Both the position numbers and the translations under genes were made by a program. The notes under the pieces were generated by a model, which was not told the DNA's origin, ran no database searches, and saw only the letters and a program-made list of their open reading frames with translations. Below are positions 22,526 to 32,651 of a DNA stretch of 37,795 nt, one piece after another. Within the stretch, counting starts at the first letter, position 1; each line of letters starts with the position of its first letter. Source of the stretch: Bacteroidota bacterium (GTDB lineage Bacteria > Bacteroidota > Bacteroidia > SXHM01); NCBI GenBank assembly GCA_947478465.1, contig CANJWH010000029.1:1-37795 (forward strand). Direction: 5' to 3'.

Positions 22526-25339
22526 TTGATTTCTAATGATGCAACATTTATAACCGAAGATAAAAGTGGCAATATCTGGATAGGAACAACCGAAGGTGCT
22601 TCACGATTTAACGGAATTAATTTCAAAAATTATTCAGAAGCGAATGGTTTGTCAAAAGGAACTGTTTACGGAATTTACTGCGACCGAAACAACAAAATAT
22701 GGTTTGGAATAAGAGGTGGTGGAATAAATATTTTCAATGGCTTCTCATTTGATTCTCTTACAGTTACAGACGGACTTCCATCTGCTAAGGTTTTTTCTAT
22801 TACTGAAGATAAAAAAGGCAACTATTGGTTTGCCTGTGGAAAAGGAATTGCAAAATATGATGGTAAAAAAATCTTTAATTATGCAGACGATTCTTTAATA
22901 AGCGGAAGAACTTTTTTCACAACGTTGGTTGATGATAAAGATAATATCTGGTTTGGCGGAACTCCCGGAAACGGTGTTGCTAAATTCAACGGAGATTCAT
23001 TTGAAAACATAGAACTTCCGGAAGAAGTAAAGGATGATTTTATAGGAAGCATTACACAAGATAAAAGTGGAAATTTATGGTTTGCTACTGACCACGGGGT
23101 TTTAAAATATCATGATGAAACATTCACTCTCTTTACCGAAAAAGAAGGCCTTTCTGTAAACGGAACGCTTTCTGTGTTAAGTGACTATGAAGGAAATATT
23201 TGGATAGGTACTCAGGGAGGTGGTGTAAATTTCTTCAATAACGAAGCATTCGTTAACTATACTGAAAAAGACGGCCTTTCAAGCCGGAATGTAAGTTGTA
23301 TCATTCAAGATAAGGCATCAGGCATCTATTATATAGGAACTCCCGGAACCGGACTAAATACTTTCAACCCAAATTCTTTAACCAAATTTGAAACGCTCAA
23401 CGAAATAAAAGAAATACAAGGTCTGAATATTTTCACATTATCTATTGACAAAAAGGGATTACTCTGGATTGGAGCGCAGGAAGGTGTATATGTGCTGGAG
23501 AAAAAAGCTGGAAATTATATCTTAAAAACGAAATATGCCGAAATAAATGGTCATGAAATCCAAAGTGTACAGCGTATAATTCAAGATAGGAACGGTAGCT
23601 ACTGGATTGCCTGTTATGGTTCTGGTGTAATTCTATTAAAGGATGATGATGATAAATATTATTCAACCGAAAACGGTTTTGCTTCAGACAATATCCTCGC
23701 AATTTTTGAAGACAGCAAATCAAACATCTGGATTGGAACTCAAGATGCTGGTTTGATAAAATTCGATGGTGAAAAATTTGAAACAATTACCGACTTTCCT
23801 GATAAATCAGTTTGGGCAATTACTGAAAATGAAAAAGGCACCCTATTCTTTGGGACTGCTGAAAAAGGGCTGGCCATTTTGGAAAATAACAATGTAAAAA
23901 TGCTTACAGTTGAAAGCGGTGTAATCTCTGATTTTATTTCTGTACTTCAATGGGATAATAGCGATAACAGTTTATGGCTGGGTGCCGAAAAAGGAGTTAG
24001 TAAAATTAAATTTAATGCTAATAACGAAGTTGAAAGTATAAGGAACTTCAGGGAACAAGAAGGTTTCCAAGCTTTCGGAATAAACCAAAATGCAATATTA
24101 ATTGATAATGGCGGGCTGGTTTGGATGGGTTCAGTAAACGGCTTGTGCCGTTATGACCGCGATTATGATTTGCCAAACATAACACCACCAAAAATTCAAC
24201 TAACGGGAATTCGTCTTGCCTACCAAAAAGTTGATTGGAAAAAATATACTGACTCGGTTGATACCAAAACCAACTTACCACATAACCTTGAACTTTCATA
24301 CAAAAACAATCACCTGTTATTTGATTTTCAGGCTCTGACAATTGATGACGTTGAATATACTTATATACTGGAAGGGCAGGATGATGAATGGTCGCCACTA
24401 GCAAAAAATACAGTTGCAAATTATCCAAATATAAATCCGGGAAACAAATACACATTTAAGGTAAAATCTCGAAACAGTCATGGAGTTTGGAACGATGAAC
24501 CTGTATCTTTTACATTTACTATAAACCCACCATGGTGGCAAACATGGTGGGCACGTGTTGGCGCACTGGTGTTAATAATTTCAGCTATAACAATATTTAT
24601 TAAGGGCAGGGAACGAGTTTTGAAAGAACAAAATCTTAAGTTGGAAAAAACTGTTACAGAAAGGACCGCAGAGGTTGTTGCACAAAAAGAAGTGATAATA
24701 ATTGAGAAGAAAAGAAGTGATGATTTATTATTAAATATTTTACCTGAAGAAGTTGCTGATGAATTAAAAGAAAAAGGCTATGCCGAAGCAAAACAATTTG
24801 AAAATGTCACAGTGCTTTTTACTGATTTTAAAGGCTTCACTGCTATTTCAGAAAGATTGACTCCGCAAGAGTTGGTAAAAGAAATTGATGAGTGTTTCAG
24901 GGCTTTTGATGCTATAATTGAAAAATACGGTATTGAAAAAATAAAAACTATTGGCGATGCATACATGGCAGCTGGCGGGCTTCCGGTTCCTGATAATAAC
25001 AATGCTGTTAAGGTTGTACGCGCTGCACTTGAAATACGTGATTATATGGTACTACTTAAAAAAGAAAAGGGCGAGCTAGGGTTTGAAATAAGAATTGGAA
25101 TTCATACCGGTTCTGTTGTTGCCGGAATTGTTGGATCTAAGAAATTCGCATATGATATCTGGGGCGACACTGTAAACACCGCATCACGAATGGAAAGCAG
25201 CGGTGAGGTTGGAAAAGTAAATATTTCACAATCTACTTATAAATTAACAAAAGAATTTTTCAATTTTAATTCAAGAGGCAAAATTTCAGCAAAAGGAAAA
25301 GGTGAAATTGAAATGTATTTTGTGGAAAATATAAACTAA
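22526..25339 (+). CDS. membrane adenylate cyclase with periplasmic Reg_prop propeller and Y_Y_Y sensor
   Basis: Numbered from the first downstream Met at 22526 (937 residues). Residues 1-545 are repeated two-component-regulator propeller blades (recurring GNIWIGT, GGGVNFFN, GLSSRNV). A Y_Y_Y domain covers about 590-668 (YTYILEGQDDEWSPL, YTFKVKSRN), then one transmembrane helix (676-693), a coiled-coil linker and a helical LNILPEEVADELKEKG motif. The class III cyclase domain is 758-937: metal aspartates D767 (FTDFKGF) and D811 (GDAYMA), adenine-selecting pair K807 and D877 (YDIWGD), and N884/R888 (VNTASR). All active-site residues for cAMP synthesis are present. The true start lies upstream at 22293, separated by a frameshift. 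Its stop overlaps that of convergent lysA. The ligand is unknown. Confidence 0.9.
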   Translation: MISNDATFITEDKSGNIWIGTTEGASRFNGINFKNYSEANGLSKGTVYGIYCDRNNKIWFGIRGGGINIFNGFSFDSLTVTDGLPSAKVFSITEDKKGNYWFACGKGIAKYDGKKIFNYADDSLISGRTFFTTLVDDKDNIWFGGTPGNGVAKFNGDSFENIELPEEVKDDFIGSITQDKSGNLWFATDHGVLKYHDETFTLFTEKEGLSVNGTLSVLSDYEGNIWIGTQGGGVNFFNNEAFVNYTEKDGLSSRNVSCIIQDKASGIYYIGTPGTGLNTFNPNSLTKFETLNEIKEIQGLNIFTLSIDKKGLLWIGAQEGVYVLEKKAGNYILKTKYAEINGHEIQSVQRIIQDRNGSYWIACYGSGVILLKDDDDKYYSTENGFASDNILAIFEDSKSNIWIGTQDAGLIKFDGEKFETITDFPDKSVWAITENEKGTLFFGTAEKGLAILENNNVKMLTVESGVISDFISVLQWDNSDNSLWLGAEKGVSKIKFNANNEVESIRNFREQEGFQAFGINQNAILIDNGGLVWMGSVNGLCRYDRDYDLPNITPPKIQLTGIRLAYQKVDWKKYTDSVDTKTNLPHNLELSYKNNHLLFDFQALTIDDVEYTYILEGQDDEWSPLAKNTVANYPNINPGNKYTFKVKSRNSHGVWNDEPVSFTFTINPPWWQTWWARVGALVLIISAITIFIKGRERVLKEQNLKLEKTVTERTAEVVAQKEVIIIEKKRSDDLLLNILPEEVADELKEKGYAEAKQFENVTVLFTDFKGFTAISERLTPQELVKEIDECFRAFDAIIEKYGIEKIKTIGDAYMAAGGLPVPDNNNAVKVVRAALEIRDYMVLLKKEKGELGFEIRIGIHTGSVVAGIVGSKKFAYDIWGDTVNTASRMESSGEVGKVNISQSTYKLTKEFFNFNSRGKISAKGKGEIEMYFVENIN

Positions 25340-26490
25340 AATTCTAGTTCGTCAGAATAAATCGCCTTTGCTTTTTCGCGAAGATTATAATTAGAAGCCA
25401 TTACTTCTCCGTAAGCGCCTGTGGTGCGGATAGCAAATAAATCTCCACGAATTGTTTCAGGAAGCATTACTGCTTTTCCAAAACAATCAGATGATTCACA
25501 GATCGGGCCAACAACATCGTATCTTTGATTTTCGCTTGTTACTTTGGAAATGTTTTCAATTTTATGATACGATTGATAAAGTGCCGGGCGAATCAATTCG
25601 GTCATTCCTGCATCAAGAATAACAAAACTGGTATTTACTCCTTTTTTTACATAGAGCACTTTTGAAATCAGGCTTCCGCATTGGGCAACAATGGCTCGAC
25701 CTAATTCAAAATGCAATTTTTGATTTTTACGGAGCTCCAGAAATTTTTCAAACACTTCAAAATAACTTTTGTAATCGGGAACTGGATTTTCATCCGGATG
25801 ATGGTAGTCAACTCCTAATCCTCCGCCTACATTTATATGTTCCAGTTTGTAGTTTCGTTCTTCAAACCAATGCTGTATCTCGTTTACCTTGGTGCAAAGA
25901 TTTTTGAAATTGCTCAAATCATTAATCTGAGAACCAATGTGAAAATGGATGCCAAGCAGTTTTATATTCTTACAAGCCTTCAGCAATTCCATCACCGAAT
26001 CTAATTCCCACAAGTTAATTCCGAATTTATTTTCTTCCAAACCTGTAGTGATGTATTTGTGCGTATTTGCATGAACATTGGGATTGATGCGCAATGCAAT
26101 CTGTGCTATCTTCCCTGATTTTGCAGCCAGTTCGTTTATAACTTTGATTTCCTCACCCGACTCTGAATTGAAACAGAAAATATCATTCTGCAGCGCAACA
26201 AGAATTTCTTCGTCTGATTTTCCAACACCTGCAAAAGCAATTTCAGAAGATTTAAAACCAACTTCAACAGCTTTCTTCACTTCGTTACCACTTACACAGT
26301 CAGAACCTATTCCATTATTTTTTATTACTTCCAGAATTCTGTTGTTAGCGTTTGCTTTTAAAGCATAGTGCACAACATATTCAGGATTGGCTGCTTTTTT
26401 TAGCTCTGTAATGTTTGCTTCCAGCAACGACAAATCGTAGTAATAGAAGGGCGTTGCGAGGTTTGTGAATTTATCCAGTGAAAATTTCAT
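25336..26490 (-). CDS. lysA: diaminopimelate decarboxylase
   Basis: LysA is the PLP enzyme that converts meso-diaminopimelate to lysine, the last step of the pathway. It is a fold-type III barrel plus beta domain, 384 residues, near the shorter end for the family. The PLP lysine is K45 (YALKAN), the phosphate-binding GGG is at 222-224 (NVGGGLG), HFHIGSQ (182-188) and the C-terminal PICESSDCFGK (C331, supplied to the partner subunit's site) and TTGAYGEVMASNYN (Y360) are present. It begins with TAATG overlap to the aspartokinase stop, so the two are co-translated. Its last bases overlap the stop of the convergent cyclase gene by 4 bp. Confidence 0.96.
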   Translation of the reverse strand: MKFSLDKFTNLATPFYYYDLSLLEANITELKKAANPEYVVHYALKANANNRILEVIKNNGIGSDCVSGNEVKKAVEVGFKSSEIAFAGVGKSDEEILVALQNDIFCFNSESGEEIKVINELAAKSGKIAQIALRINPNVHANTHKYITTGLEENKFGINLWELDSVMELLKACKNIKLLGIHFHIGSQINDLSNFKNLCTKVNEIQHWFEERNYKLEHINVGGGLGVDYHHPDENPVPDYKSYFEVFEKFLELRKNQKLHFELGRAIVAQCGSLISKVLYVKKGVNTSFVILDAGMTELIRPALYQSYHKIENISKVTSENQRYDVVGPICESSDCFGKAVMLPETIRGDLFAIRTTGAYGEVMASNYNLREKAKAIYSDELEF

Positions 26491-27815
26491 TATTTATTTC
26501 CGCTGTTAAAGAGTCCATCATTCAAGGCAGTAAGTGCTTCGTTTTTATATTTGGTTTCAACCAACACCGATACGTTGTTCGGGCTGCCACCATACGAAAT
26601 CATACGGATAGGAATATTTCTCAGTGCTTCAAAAATTTTTACCGCATATCCTTTATGCTCACCAAGAAAATCACCTACAACACACACAATAGTCTGGTCT
26701 TTATCCAATTCAACTGTTGCAAAGTTTTTTAATTCTGTAACAATTGCATCCAAGTTTTTAGGTTCATCTATTGTCAATGAAACCGATACTTCCGAAGTTG
26801 TAATCATATCAATCGGAGTTTTATAACGCTCAAAGATTTCAAACACTGAGCGCAGAAAACCATAAGCCATTAACATTCTTCCTGAGCGGATTTTTATCGC
26901 ATAAATCCCATCTTTTGCAGCAACTGCTTTTATATTTCCACCAGATGACTTTTGAGAAATCAATGTTCCTTTTGCTTCGGGTTGCATAGTATTAAGTAAG
27001 CGAACCGGAATGTTTTTCAAACGAGCAGGAAGTACACTTGAAGGATGCAAAATCTTTGCTCCGAAATATGCTAACTCAGCCGCCTCATCAAAAGAAAGCT
27101 CTTCAATCGGAAATGTTTTTTTAACAATGCGCGGGTCGTTATTGTGCATGCCGTCAATATCGGTCCAGATTTGGATTTCTTCTGCTTCAATAGCCGCACC
27201 AACAAGTGAGGCGGTGTAATCACTACCACCTCGTTTCAGGTTATCAATTTCGCCAAAAGCATTGCGGCAGATATAACCCTGCGTGATGAATAATTTATCA
27301 TTCGGATAATTCTTCAATTCACGTTTCAGATTTTCTGAAATGTAGTTTAAATCAGGTTCGCCTTCTTCATCGGTACGCATAAAATTAAGAGCCGGAAGCA
27401 ACACTGATTTTTCACCGTTTTCGTCCAGATAATAATGAAACAAGGCAGTTGAAATCAACTCGCCCTGAGCCAAAATTGCTTTTTCTTCGTGAATGGTGAA
27501 AAGGTCTTTGGTAAAACTGCGGATATATTCAAAATGTTCATCAATCAACTCGTTTCCTTTTCTTAATCCATCAGCAGTTTTGAGTAATTCTGTTACCAGC
27601 ACTTTATATTTACTATGAAGCGCATCAATCAACTTATTTGCTCCGTCTTTATCGCCTTTATATAGGTTAGCACTGATTTCAACCAGGCTATTAGTAGTTC
27701 CTGAAACTGCCGACAACACCACAATGCGTGGCTCACTGCTCTTAATTAATTTTGCAACTGAGAACATGCGCTCTGCTGAGCCTACCGATGTTCCACCGAA
27801 TTTTACGACTTTCAT
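26490..27815 (-). CDS. lysC: aspartate kinase
   Basis: The enzyme phosphorylates aspartate, the first step to lysine, threonine and methionine. At 441 residues it is a monofunctional aspartokinase: the amino-acid kinase domain (about 1-285) has VKFGGTSVG (4-12), the catalytic region LAQGELIST, LKRGGSDYTA and TDIDGMHNNDPR; two ACT regulatory domains follow (about 300-441, with SEVSVSLTIDE and YGGSPNNVSVLVE). There is no homoserine dehydrogenase fusion. ACT domains imply feedback control by an amino acid; pairing with lysA by a 1-bp stop/start overlap suggests lysine. The gene is divergent from dnaX. Confidence 0.95.
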   Translation of the reverse strand: MKVVKFGGTSVGSAERMFSVAKLIKSSEPRIVVLSAVSGTTNSLVEISANLYKGDKDGANKLIDALHSKYKVLVTELLKTADGLRKGNELIDEHFEYIRSFTKDLFTIHEEKAILAQGELISTALFHYYLDENGEKSVLLPALNFMRTDEEGEPDLNYISENLKRELKNYPNDKLFITQGYICRNAFGEIDNLKRGGSDYTASLVGAAIEAEEIQIWTDIDGMHNNDPRIVKKTFPIEELSFDEAAELAYFGAKILHPSSVLPARLKNIPVRLLNTMQPEAKGTLISQKSSGGNIKAVAAKDGIYAIKIRSGRMLMAYGFLRSVFEIFERYKTPIDMITTSEVSVSLTIDEPKNLDAIVTELKNFATVELDKDQTIVCVVGDFLGEHKGYAVKIFEALRNIPIRMISYGGSPNNVSVLVETKYKNEALTALNDGLFNSGNK

Positions 27816-27918
27816 AATTCCTTAAAAAAATTGAGGCGCTAAAGTATGAAAATTAGAATGCTATGTTTTCAGGAATCATAACAAATCTTAAAATTTACGC
27901 GCAGGTATTTTTAAATTT

Positions 27919-27926
27919 TATATTTG
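27919..27926 (+). promoter_or_regulatory. -7 promoter element of dnaX
   Basis: TATATTTG fits TAnnTTTG and lies 18 nt before the ATG at 27945. The -33 box is weak (TTTA near 27894). It overlaps the TTG that would start a longer frame at 27924, which supports the ATG at 27945. Confidence 0.45.
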
Positions 27927-27944
27927 TCGTCCCATTCGGAAAAA

Positions 27945-29699
27945 ATGAGCGAATTTGTAGTATCGGCACGTAAATATCGTCCCTCCACGTTTAACACGGT
28001 GGTTGGGCAAAAGGCTATTACCTCCACGCTGAAAAATGCGATAAAGAATAACCACCTTGCTCAGGCATTTTTGTTTTGCGGTCCGCGCGGAGTAGGCAAA
28101 ACAACGTGTGCCCGAATTCTTGCAAAGACAATTAACTGTTTCAATATTACCGAAAACACAGAAGCCTGCGACCAATGCGAATCATGTGTTTCGTTTAATG
28201 AAAATGCTTCGTTTAATATTCACGAGTTAGACGCGGCTTCCAACAATTCGGTGGATGATATCCGCAACCTTGTAGACCAGGTACGATTTGCTCCCCAGGT
28301 TGGAAAATACAGCATCTATATTATTGACGAGGTTCACATGCTTAGCACAGCAGCTTTCAACGCTTTTCTGAAAACGCTGGAAGAACCTCCCAAGCACGCT
28401 ATTTTTATTCTTGCAACAACTGAGCGCCATAAAATAATTCCCACCATTCTTTCACGCTGTCAGATTTTTGATTTCAAGCGCATTCAAATTGAAGATATGG
28501 TGGAACATCTTCTTTATGTTGCAAAAAGTGAAAACATAGAAGCAGAAAACGATGCCCTGCATATTATTGCCCAAAAGGCTGATGGTGCTATGCGCGATGC
28601 GCTCTCCATGTTCGACCAGATTGTAAGTTTTGCCGGAAACAAACTTACTTATAAAGCGGTTATTGAAAACCTGAACATTCTTGATTACGATTATTACTTC
28701 AGGATTTCAGCGGCAGCTCTGGAAAGCAATATTCCTGAAGCTTTGGTAATTTTCAATGAAATATTAGACAATGGATTTGACGGACATAATTTCATAAACG
28801 GGTTAGGTTCTCATTTCAGAAACCTTTTGGTTTGTAAGGATATTTCAACTATTCAATTACTGGAAGTTGGACAAAATATCAAGGATAAATACATGGATCA
28901 GTCGCAACGATACAGTATGGAAACTTTGCTGCGCGCTATTAATATTACCAACCGGTGCGACATCAATTATAAGACAAGTAAAAATCAGCGATTGCAGGTA
29001 GAACTTGCTTTGATGCAAATCTGCTCACTAACAGGAAGCCCACAACAAGGCGAACCTGAAAAAAAAAACTTAATTAATAGTCCCGGTTCAACTTCGCCAA
29101 CTTCAAAACCTCAAGAAATATCGCCTGTTATAGCTGTAACTGTTGAAAAAAAAGCAGAACCTGTTGTAATTGAAACAGCAGTTGTAAAAGAGCCTTCAAC
29201 GCAGGGTTACACAAAAAAAATAATTTCAGGAACAACATCCATCAATACTTCAGGCGCCACAAAAGCAGAGGTAAAACCAACTGAATTAGAATCAGAATAT
29301 GAAATTGCTGCGCGAAAAGCAGCACAGAAAATATTCACACAACAGGAGTTAGAAACTGCATGGATAAAATCAGTTCAGCAACTGCAGCAACAAAATAAAC
29401 TGAGCAGTTTCGCTCACACAGCTTTAACCAAAAGCAATCCCGTTTTGAAAGAAAATTTTATAATTGAACTGGAGATTGACAATGAAGCTGCCGGCAAAGC
29501 ATTAGATGTTGAAAAACTAGATTTTCTTGAGCTTCTGCGTAAAGAACTTCAAAATACAGAAATACAATTGACCACACCGGTTAATTATGTTGCTGACATA
29601 AAAAAACTTTACACGCAACGCGAAAAGTTTTTGCACATGGCAGAGAAAAACCCAAGCATTAATAAACTTCGTCAACAATTAGATTTAGAAATAGATTGA
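27945..29699 (+). CDS. dnaX: DNA polymerase III subunit gamma/tau
   Basis: DnaX is the motor subunit of the clamp loader. The 584-residue protein has the AAA+ core with VSARKYRPSTF (6-16), Walker A GPRGVGKT (46-53), a zinc module of four cysteines (C65, C75, C78, C81), Walker B/DEVH (128-131), LKTLEEPP (142-149) and the sensor-1/arginine-finger area LATTERHKI and LSRCQ. A collar domain follows to about 365, then a low-complexity Pro/Thr/Lys linker (about 366-460) and a C-terminal tau-like domain. I see no obvious programmed frameshift signal of the E. coli kind in the linker, though an A8 run (about 29059-29066) lies at its start. It heads a plus-strand run with two lipoprotein genes. Confidence 0.95.
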   Translation: MSEFVVSARKYRPSTFNTVVGQKAITSTLKNAIKNNHLAQAFLFCGPRGVGKTTCARILAKTINCFNITENTEACDQCESCVSFNENASFNIHELDAASNNSVDDIRNLVDQVRFAPQVGKYSIYIIDEVHMLSTAAFNAFLKTLEEPPKHAIFILATTERHKIIPTILSRCQIFDFKRIQIEDMVEHLLYVAKSENIEAENDALHIIAQKADGAMRDALSMFDQIVSFAGNKLTYKAVIENLNILDYDYYFRISAAALESNIPEALVIFNEILDNGFDGHNFINGLGSHFRNLLVCKDISTIQLLEVGQNIKDKYMDQSQRYSMETLLRAINITNRCDINYKTSKNQRLQVELALMQICSLTGSPQQGEPEKKNLINSPGSTSPTSKPQEISPVIAVTVEKKAEPVVIETAVVKEPSTQGYTKKIISGTTSINTSGATKAEVKPTELESEYEIAARKAAQKIFTQQELETAWIKSVQQLQQQNKLSSFAHTALTKSNPVLKENFIIELEIDNEAAGKALDVEKLDFLELLRKELQNTEIQLTTPVNYVADIKKLYTQREKFLHMAEKNPSINKLRQQLDLEID

Positions 29700-29719
29700 T
29701 AATTTAACACAACAATAAA

Positions 29720-32641
29720 ATGAAACAATTCAAATTAATTTTCTTCAGCTTTACTATCATTTCTTTGGCATTAACATCGTGCACCTGCAACGATAAAAAG
29801 CCCAGCGCAGAATATGAAAGTGTTGCTAACGACCCACTGAATACACGTATTTACACCCTTGAGAACGGGCTGAAAGTGTACATGTCGGTTTACAAAGATG
29901 CTCCTCGTATTCAGACATATATTGCAGTTGGTGCCGGAAGCAAAAACGACCCTCATGATGCTACTGGATTAGCACACTACCTTGAACACATGTTGTTTAA
30001 AGGCACCGACAAATTCGGAACTAAAGATTTTGCAAAAGAAGAACCTTTGGTAAATGCAATTGACAGTTTGTTTGAGGTTTACCGCAAAACATCTGATACG
30101 GAACAACGCAAAAAATTATATCACATTATTGACAGTGTTGCTGGTGTTGCTGCTCAATTTGCAATTGCTAATGAATATGACAAACTGATGTCGGCAATAG
30201 GAGCAAAAGGAACCAATGCATATACATGGGTAGAGCAAACGGTTTATGTAAATGACATTCCTTCAAACCAGATGAAAAAATGGCTGGAAATAGAATCGGA
30301 AAGATTTAGAAAACCTGTAATGCGTTTATTCCACACCGAACTTGAAGCGGTATATGAAGAGAAAAATATTTCGCTTGACAGTGATGACAGCAAACTTTGG
30401 GATGCTATGCTGGAAGGGCTTTTCCAAAAACATAATTACGGAACTCAAACCACAATAGGAACTGTTGAGCATTTGAAAAATCCTTCATTGACTGAAATAA
30501 AAAAATACTTTGACAATAATTACATTCCCAACAACATGGCAATTTGTTTATCAGGAGATTTTAATCCTGATTCAGCAATTGTTTGGATAAAAAACATGTT
30601 TGGTTCTTATCAACAAAAACCAAAACAGGAATTTGTTGTTGCTGTTGAGGACGATATAAAAGAACCTATTATAAAAGAAGTAGTTGGGCCTGATGCAGCT
30701 GTGATGGCGTTGGGTTTCCGTTTTGGCGGGTTCAATTCTCACGATGCGGAAATGATTACTGTTATTGATAAATTACTTTACAATTCAAGAGCAGGATTAA
30801 TTGACCTTAATCTTAATCAGCAACAAAAAGTACTGGAAGGCTGGACCTATCCTTTGATTATGAAAGATTACTCTGCACACATTATGGGTGCTGAAGTAAA
30901 ACAGGGACAGACATTGGAAGAAGCAAAAGACCTATTGCTCTCTCAATTAGAGTTGATTAAAAAAGGTGATTTCCCTGACTGGTTGCTGGAAGCAGTAATT
31001 AACGACATGAAATTACAGGAACTGAAATCTTATGAAAGCAACAGAAGCCGTGCTGATAAATTTGTTGAGTCATTTGTATTGGGAGTTCCATGGCAGGATT
31101 ACATTGCTCGAACAGAAAAACTTGCAAAAATCACGAAGAAAGAAATAGTTGATTTCGCAAATGCAAACTACAAAAACAATTATGTAGTTGTATACAAACG
31201 CACAGGCGAAGACAAGAATGTTCAGAAAGTAGATAAGCCGCAAATCACTCCTGTTGAAGTAAACCGTGAAGCACAAAGCGAGTTTGTGAAAAACATTTTA
31301 GACCAGACAGTTCCTGATATTGAGCCTGTTTTTGTGAATTACAAAGAGGATATTAAAACGGTAAGTCTCAATCACAATATTCCATTGCTTTACAAAAAGA
31401 ATGAGGAGAACAAAACATTCAATCTCTATTATATTCTTGATATGGGCAGCAATAACAACAAGAAGTTGTCTGTTGCCATTCAATATCTTCCATTCTTAGG
31501 CACATCAAAACTTAAGCCTGCTGAAGTAAAACAAGAATTGTATAAGCTCGGCTGCTCATTTGATGTGTACAATTCAGACGATCAGGTTTGGGTGAGCCTG
31601 AGCGGACTTACCGAAAATTTTGAAAAAGGTCTTGCACTATTTGAAGACCTGCTTGCAGATGCTCAACCAAATCCTGAAGCTCTGACAAACCTGAGCGCTG
31701 ATATTCTAAAAAGGCGAGCTGATGCTAAGCTTTCAAAGGATGAAATATTATGGGGTGCAATGTATAGCTATGGAGTTCACGGCAGTAAATCACCATTCAC
31801 TAATATTCTTTCTGAAAAAGAATTAAAAGAATTGAAGCCCGAAAAAGCCATTGAGTTAATTAAAGAACTTACTTCTTTTGAGCACCGTGTATTATATTAT
31901 GGTTCAGAAGATTCAGACAAACTTGCAGAGCAATTGAATAAACTACACAAGACACCTGAAGCATTAAAACCAGTTCCTGCAGAAACTCCCTTCGCAGAAC
32001 TCGGAGTTGAGAAAACACAAGTGTACGTTGTAAATTACGACATGCAACAGGCAGAAGTTTTGATGCTTTCAAAAAGCGAGAACTACAATAAAGAAATTAT
32101 GCCACAAGCTTCTATGTTCAATGAATATTTCGGTGGAGGAATGTCTTCTGTTGTTTTTCAGGACATGCGTGAATCTAAAGCTCTTGCCTATTCAGTGTTT
32201 GCATCATTCCGTACTCCGGGTAAAAAAGAAAAAGCAAATTATGTTTTGGCTTATATAGGAACACAGGCAGATAAATTACCTGAAGCTATGAAGGGAATGA
32301 ATGATTTGCTGAATGAAATGCCCGAGTCTGAACACCTCTTTAATGCTGCCAAAAATGCTGTTATCCAAAAAATAAGAACAGAACGAATTACTAAATCAGG
32401 TGTGTTATTCAGCTACGAACGAGCGAAAAGATTGGGGCTGGATTACGACCTGCGTAAAGATATTTTCGAGAAAGTTCAACCCATGAAACTGGAAGAAGTG
32501 AAAGCGTTTCACAACGGATATTTCAAAAATAAGAACTTTAATATTCTTGTGCTTGGCGATAAAAAGAAATTAGATATTCCGACTTTACAGAAATACGGTG
32601 AAGTGAAATATCTGACACTGGAAGATGTGTTTGGGTATTGA
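29720..32641 (+). CDS. M16 (pitrilysin/insulinase-type) zinc peptidase lipoprotein
   Basis: The 973-residue protein contains both halves of an M16 peptidase in one chain. The lipobox is LTSC (Cys21), so it is probably anchored in the periplasm or outer membrane. The inverted zinc motif HxxEH is intact as HYLEH (H86, E89, H90), and the third ligand lies in ELEAVYEEKNIS about 125 residues later. The N-terminal half has GAGSKNDPHDATGLAH and NAYTWVEQTVYVND; the C-terminal half has FNEYFGGGMSSVVFQDMRESKALAYSV, typical of the inactive half. M16 enzymes degrade peptides. It follows dnaX by 20 bp and precedes a phosphatase-like lipoprotein by 10 bp, so it is probably co-transcribed with at least the latter. 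Confidence 0.93.
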   Translation: MKQFKLIFFSFTIISLALTSCTCNDKKPSAEYESVANDPLNTRIYTLENGLKVYMSVYKDAPRIQTYIAVGAGSKNDPHDATGLAHYLEHMLFKGTDKFGTKDFAKEEPLVNAIDSLFEVYRKTSDTEQRKKLYHIIDSVAGVAAQFAIANEYDKLMSAIGAKGTNAYTWVEQTVYVNDIPSNQMKKWLEIESERFRKPVMRLFHTELEAVYEEKNISLDSDDSKLWDAMLEGLFQKHNYGTQTTIGTVEHLKNPSLTEIKKYFDNNYIPNNMAICLSGDFNPDSAIVWIKNMFGSYQQKPKQEFVVAVEDDIKEPIIKEVVGPDAAVMALGFRFGGFNSHDAEMITVIDKLLYNSRAGLIDLNLNQQQKVLEGWTYPLIMKDYSAHIMGAEVKQGQTLEEAKDLLLSQLELIKKGDFPDWLLEAVINDMKLQELKSYESNRSRADKFVESFVLGVPWQDYIARTEKLAKITKKEIVDFANANYKNNYVVVYKRTGEDKNVQKVDKPQITPVEVNREAQSEFVKNILDQTVPDIEPVFVNYKEDIKTVSLNHNIPLLYKKNEENKTFNLYYILDMGSNNNKKLSVAIQYLPFLGTSKLKPAEVKQELYKLGCSFDVYNSDDQVWVSLSGLTENFEKGLALFEDLLADAQPNPEALTNLSADILKRRADAKLSKDEILWGAMYSYGVHGSKSPFTNILSEKELKELKPEKAIELIKELTSFEHRVLYYGSEDSDKLAEQLNKLHKTPEALKPVPAETPFAELGVEKTQVYVVNYDMQQAEVLMLSKSENYNKEIMPQASMFNEYFGGGMSSVVFQDMRESKALAYSVFASFRTPGKKEKANYVLAYIGTQADKLPEAMKGMNDLLNEMPESEHLFNAAKNAVIQKIRTERITKSGVLFSYERAKRLGLDYDLRKDIFEKVQPMKLEEVKAFHNGYFKNKNFNILVLGDKKKLDIPTLQKYGEVKYLTLEDVFGY

Positions 32642-32651
32642 AATATAAAAT

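Noticed and set aside
22526-24160. Nucleotide repeat array or recombination hotspot in the cyclase gene
   Set aside because: The repeats are beta-propeller blades visible at protein level, with little identity at DNA level.
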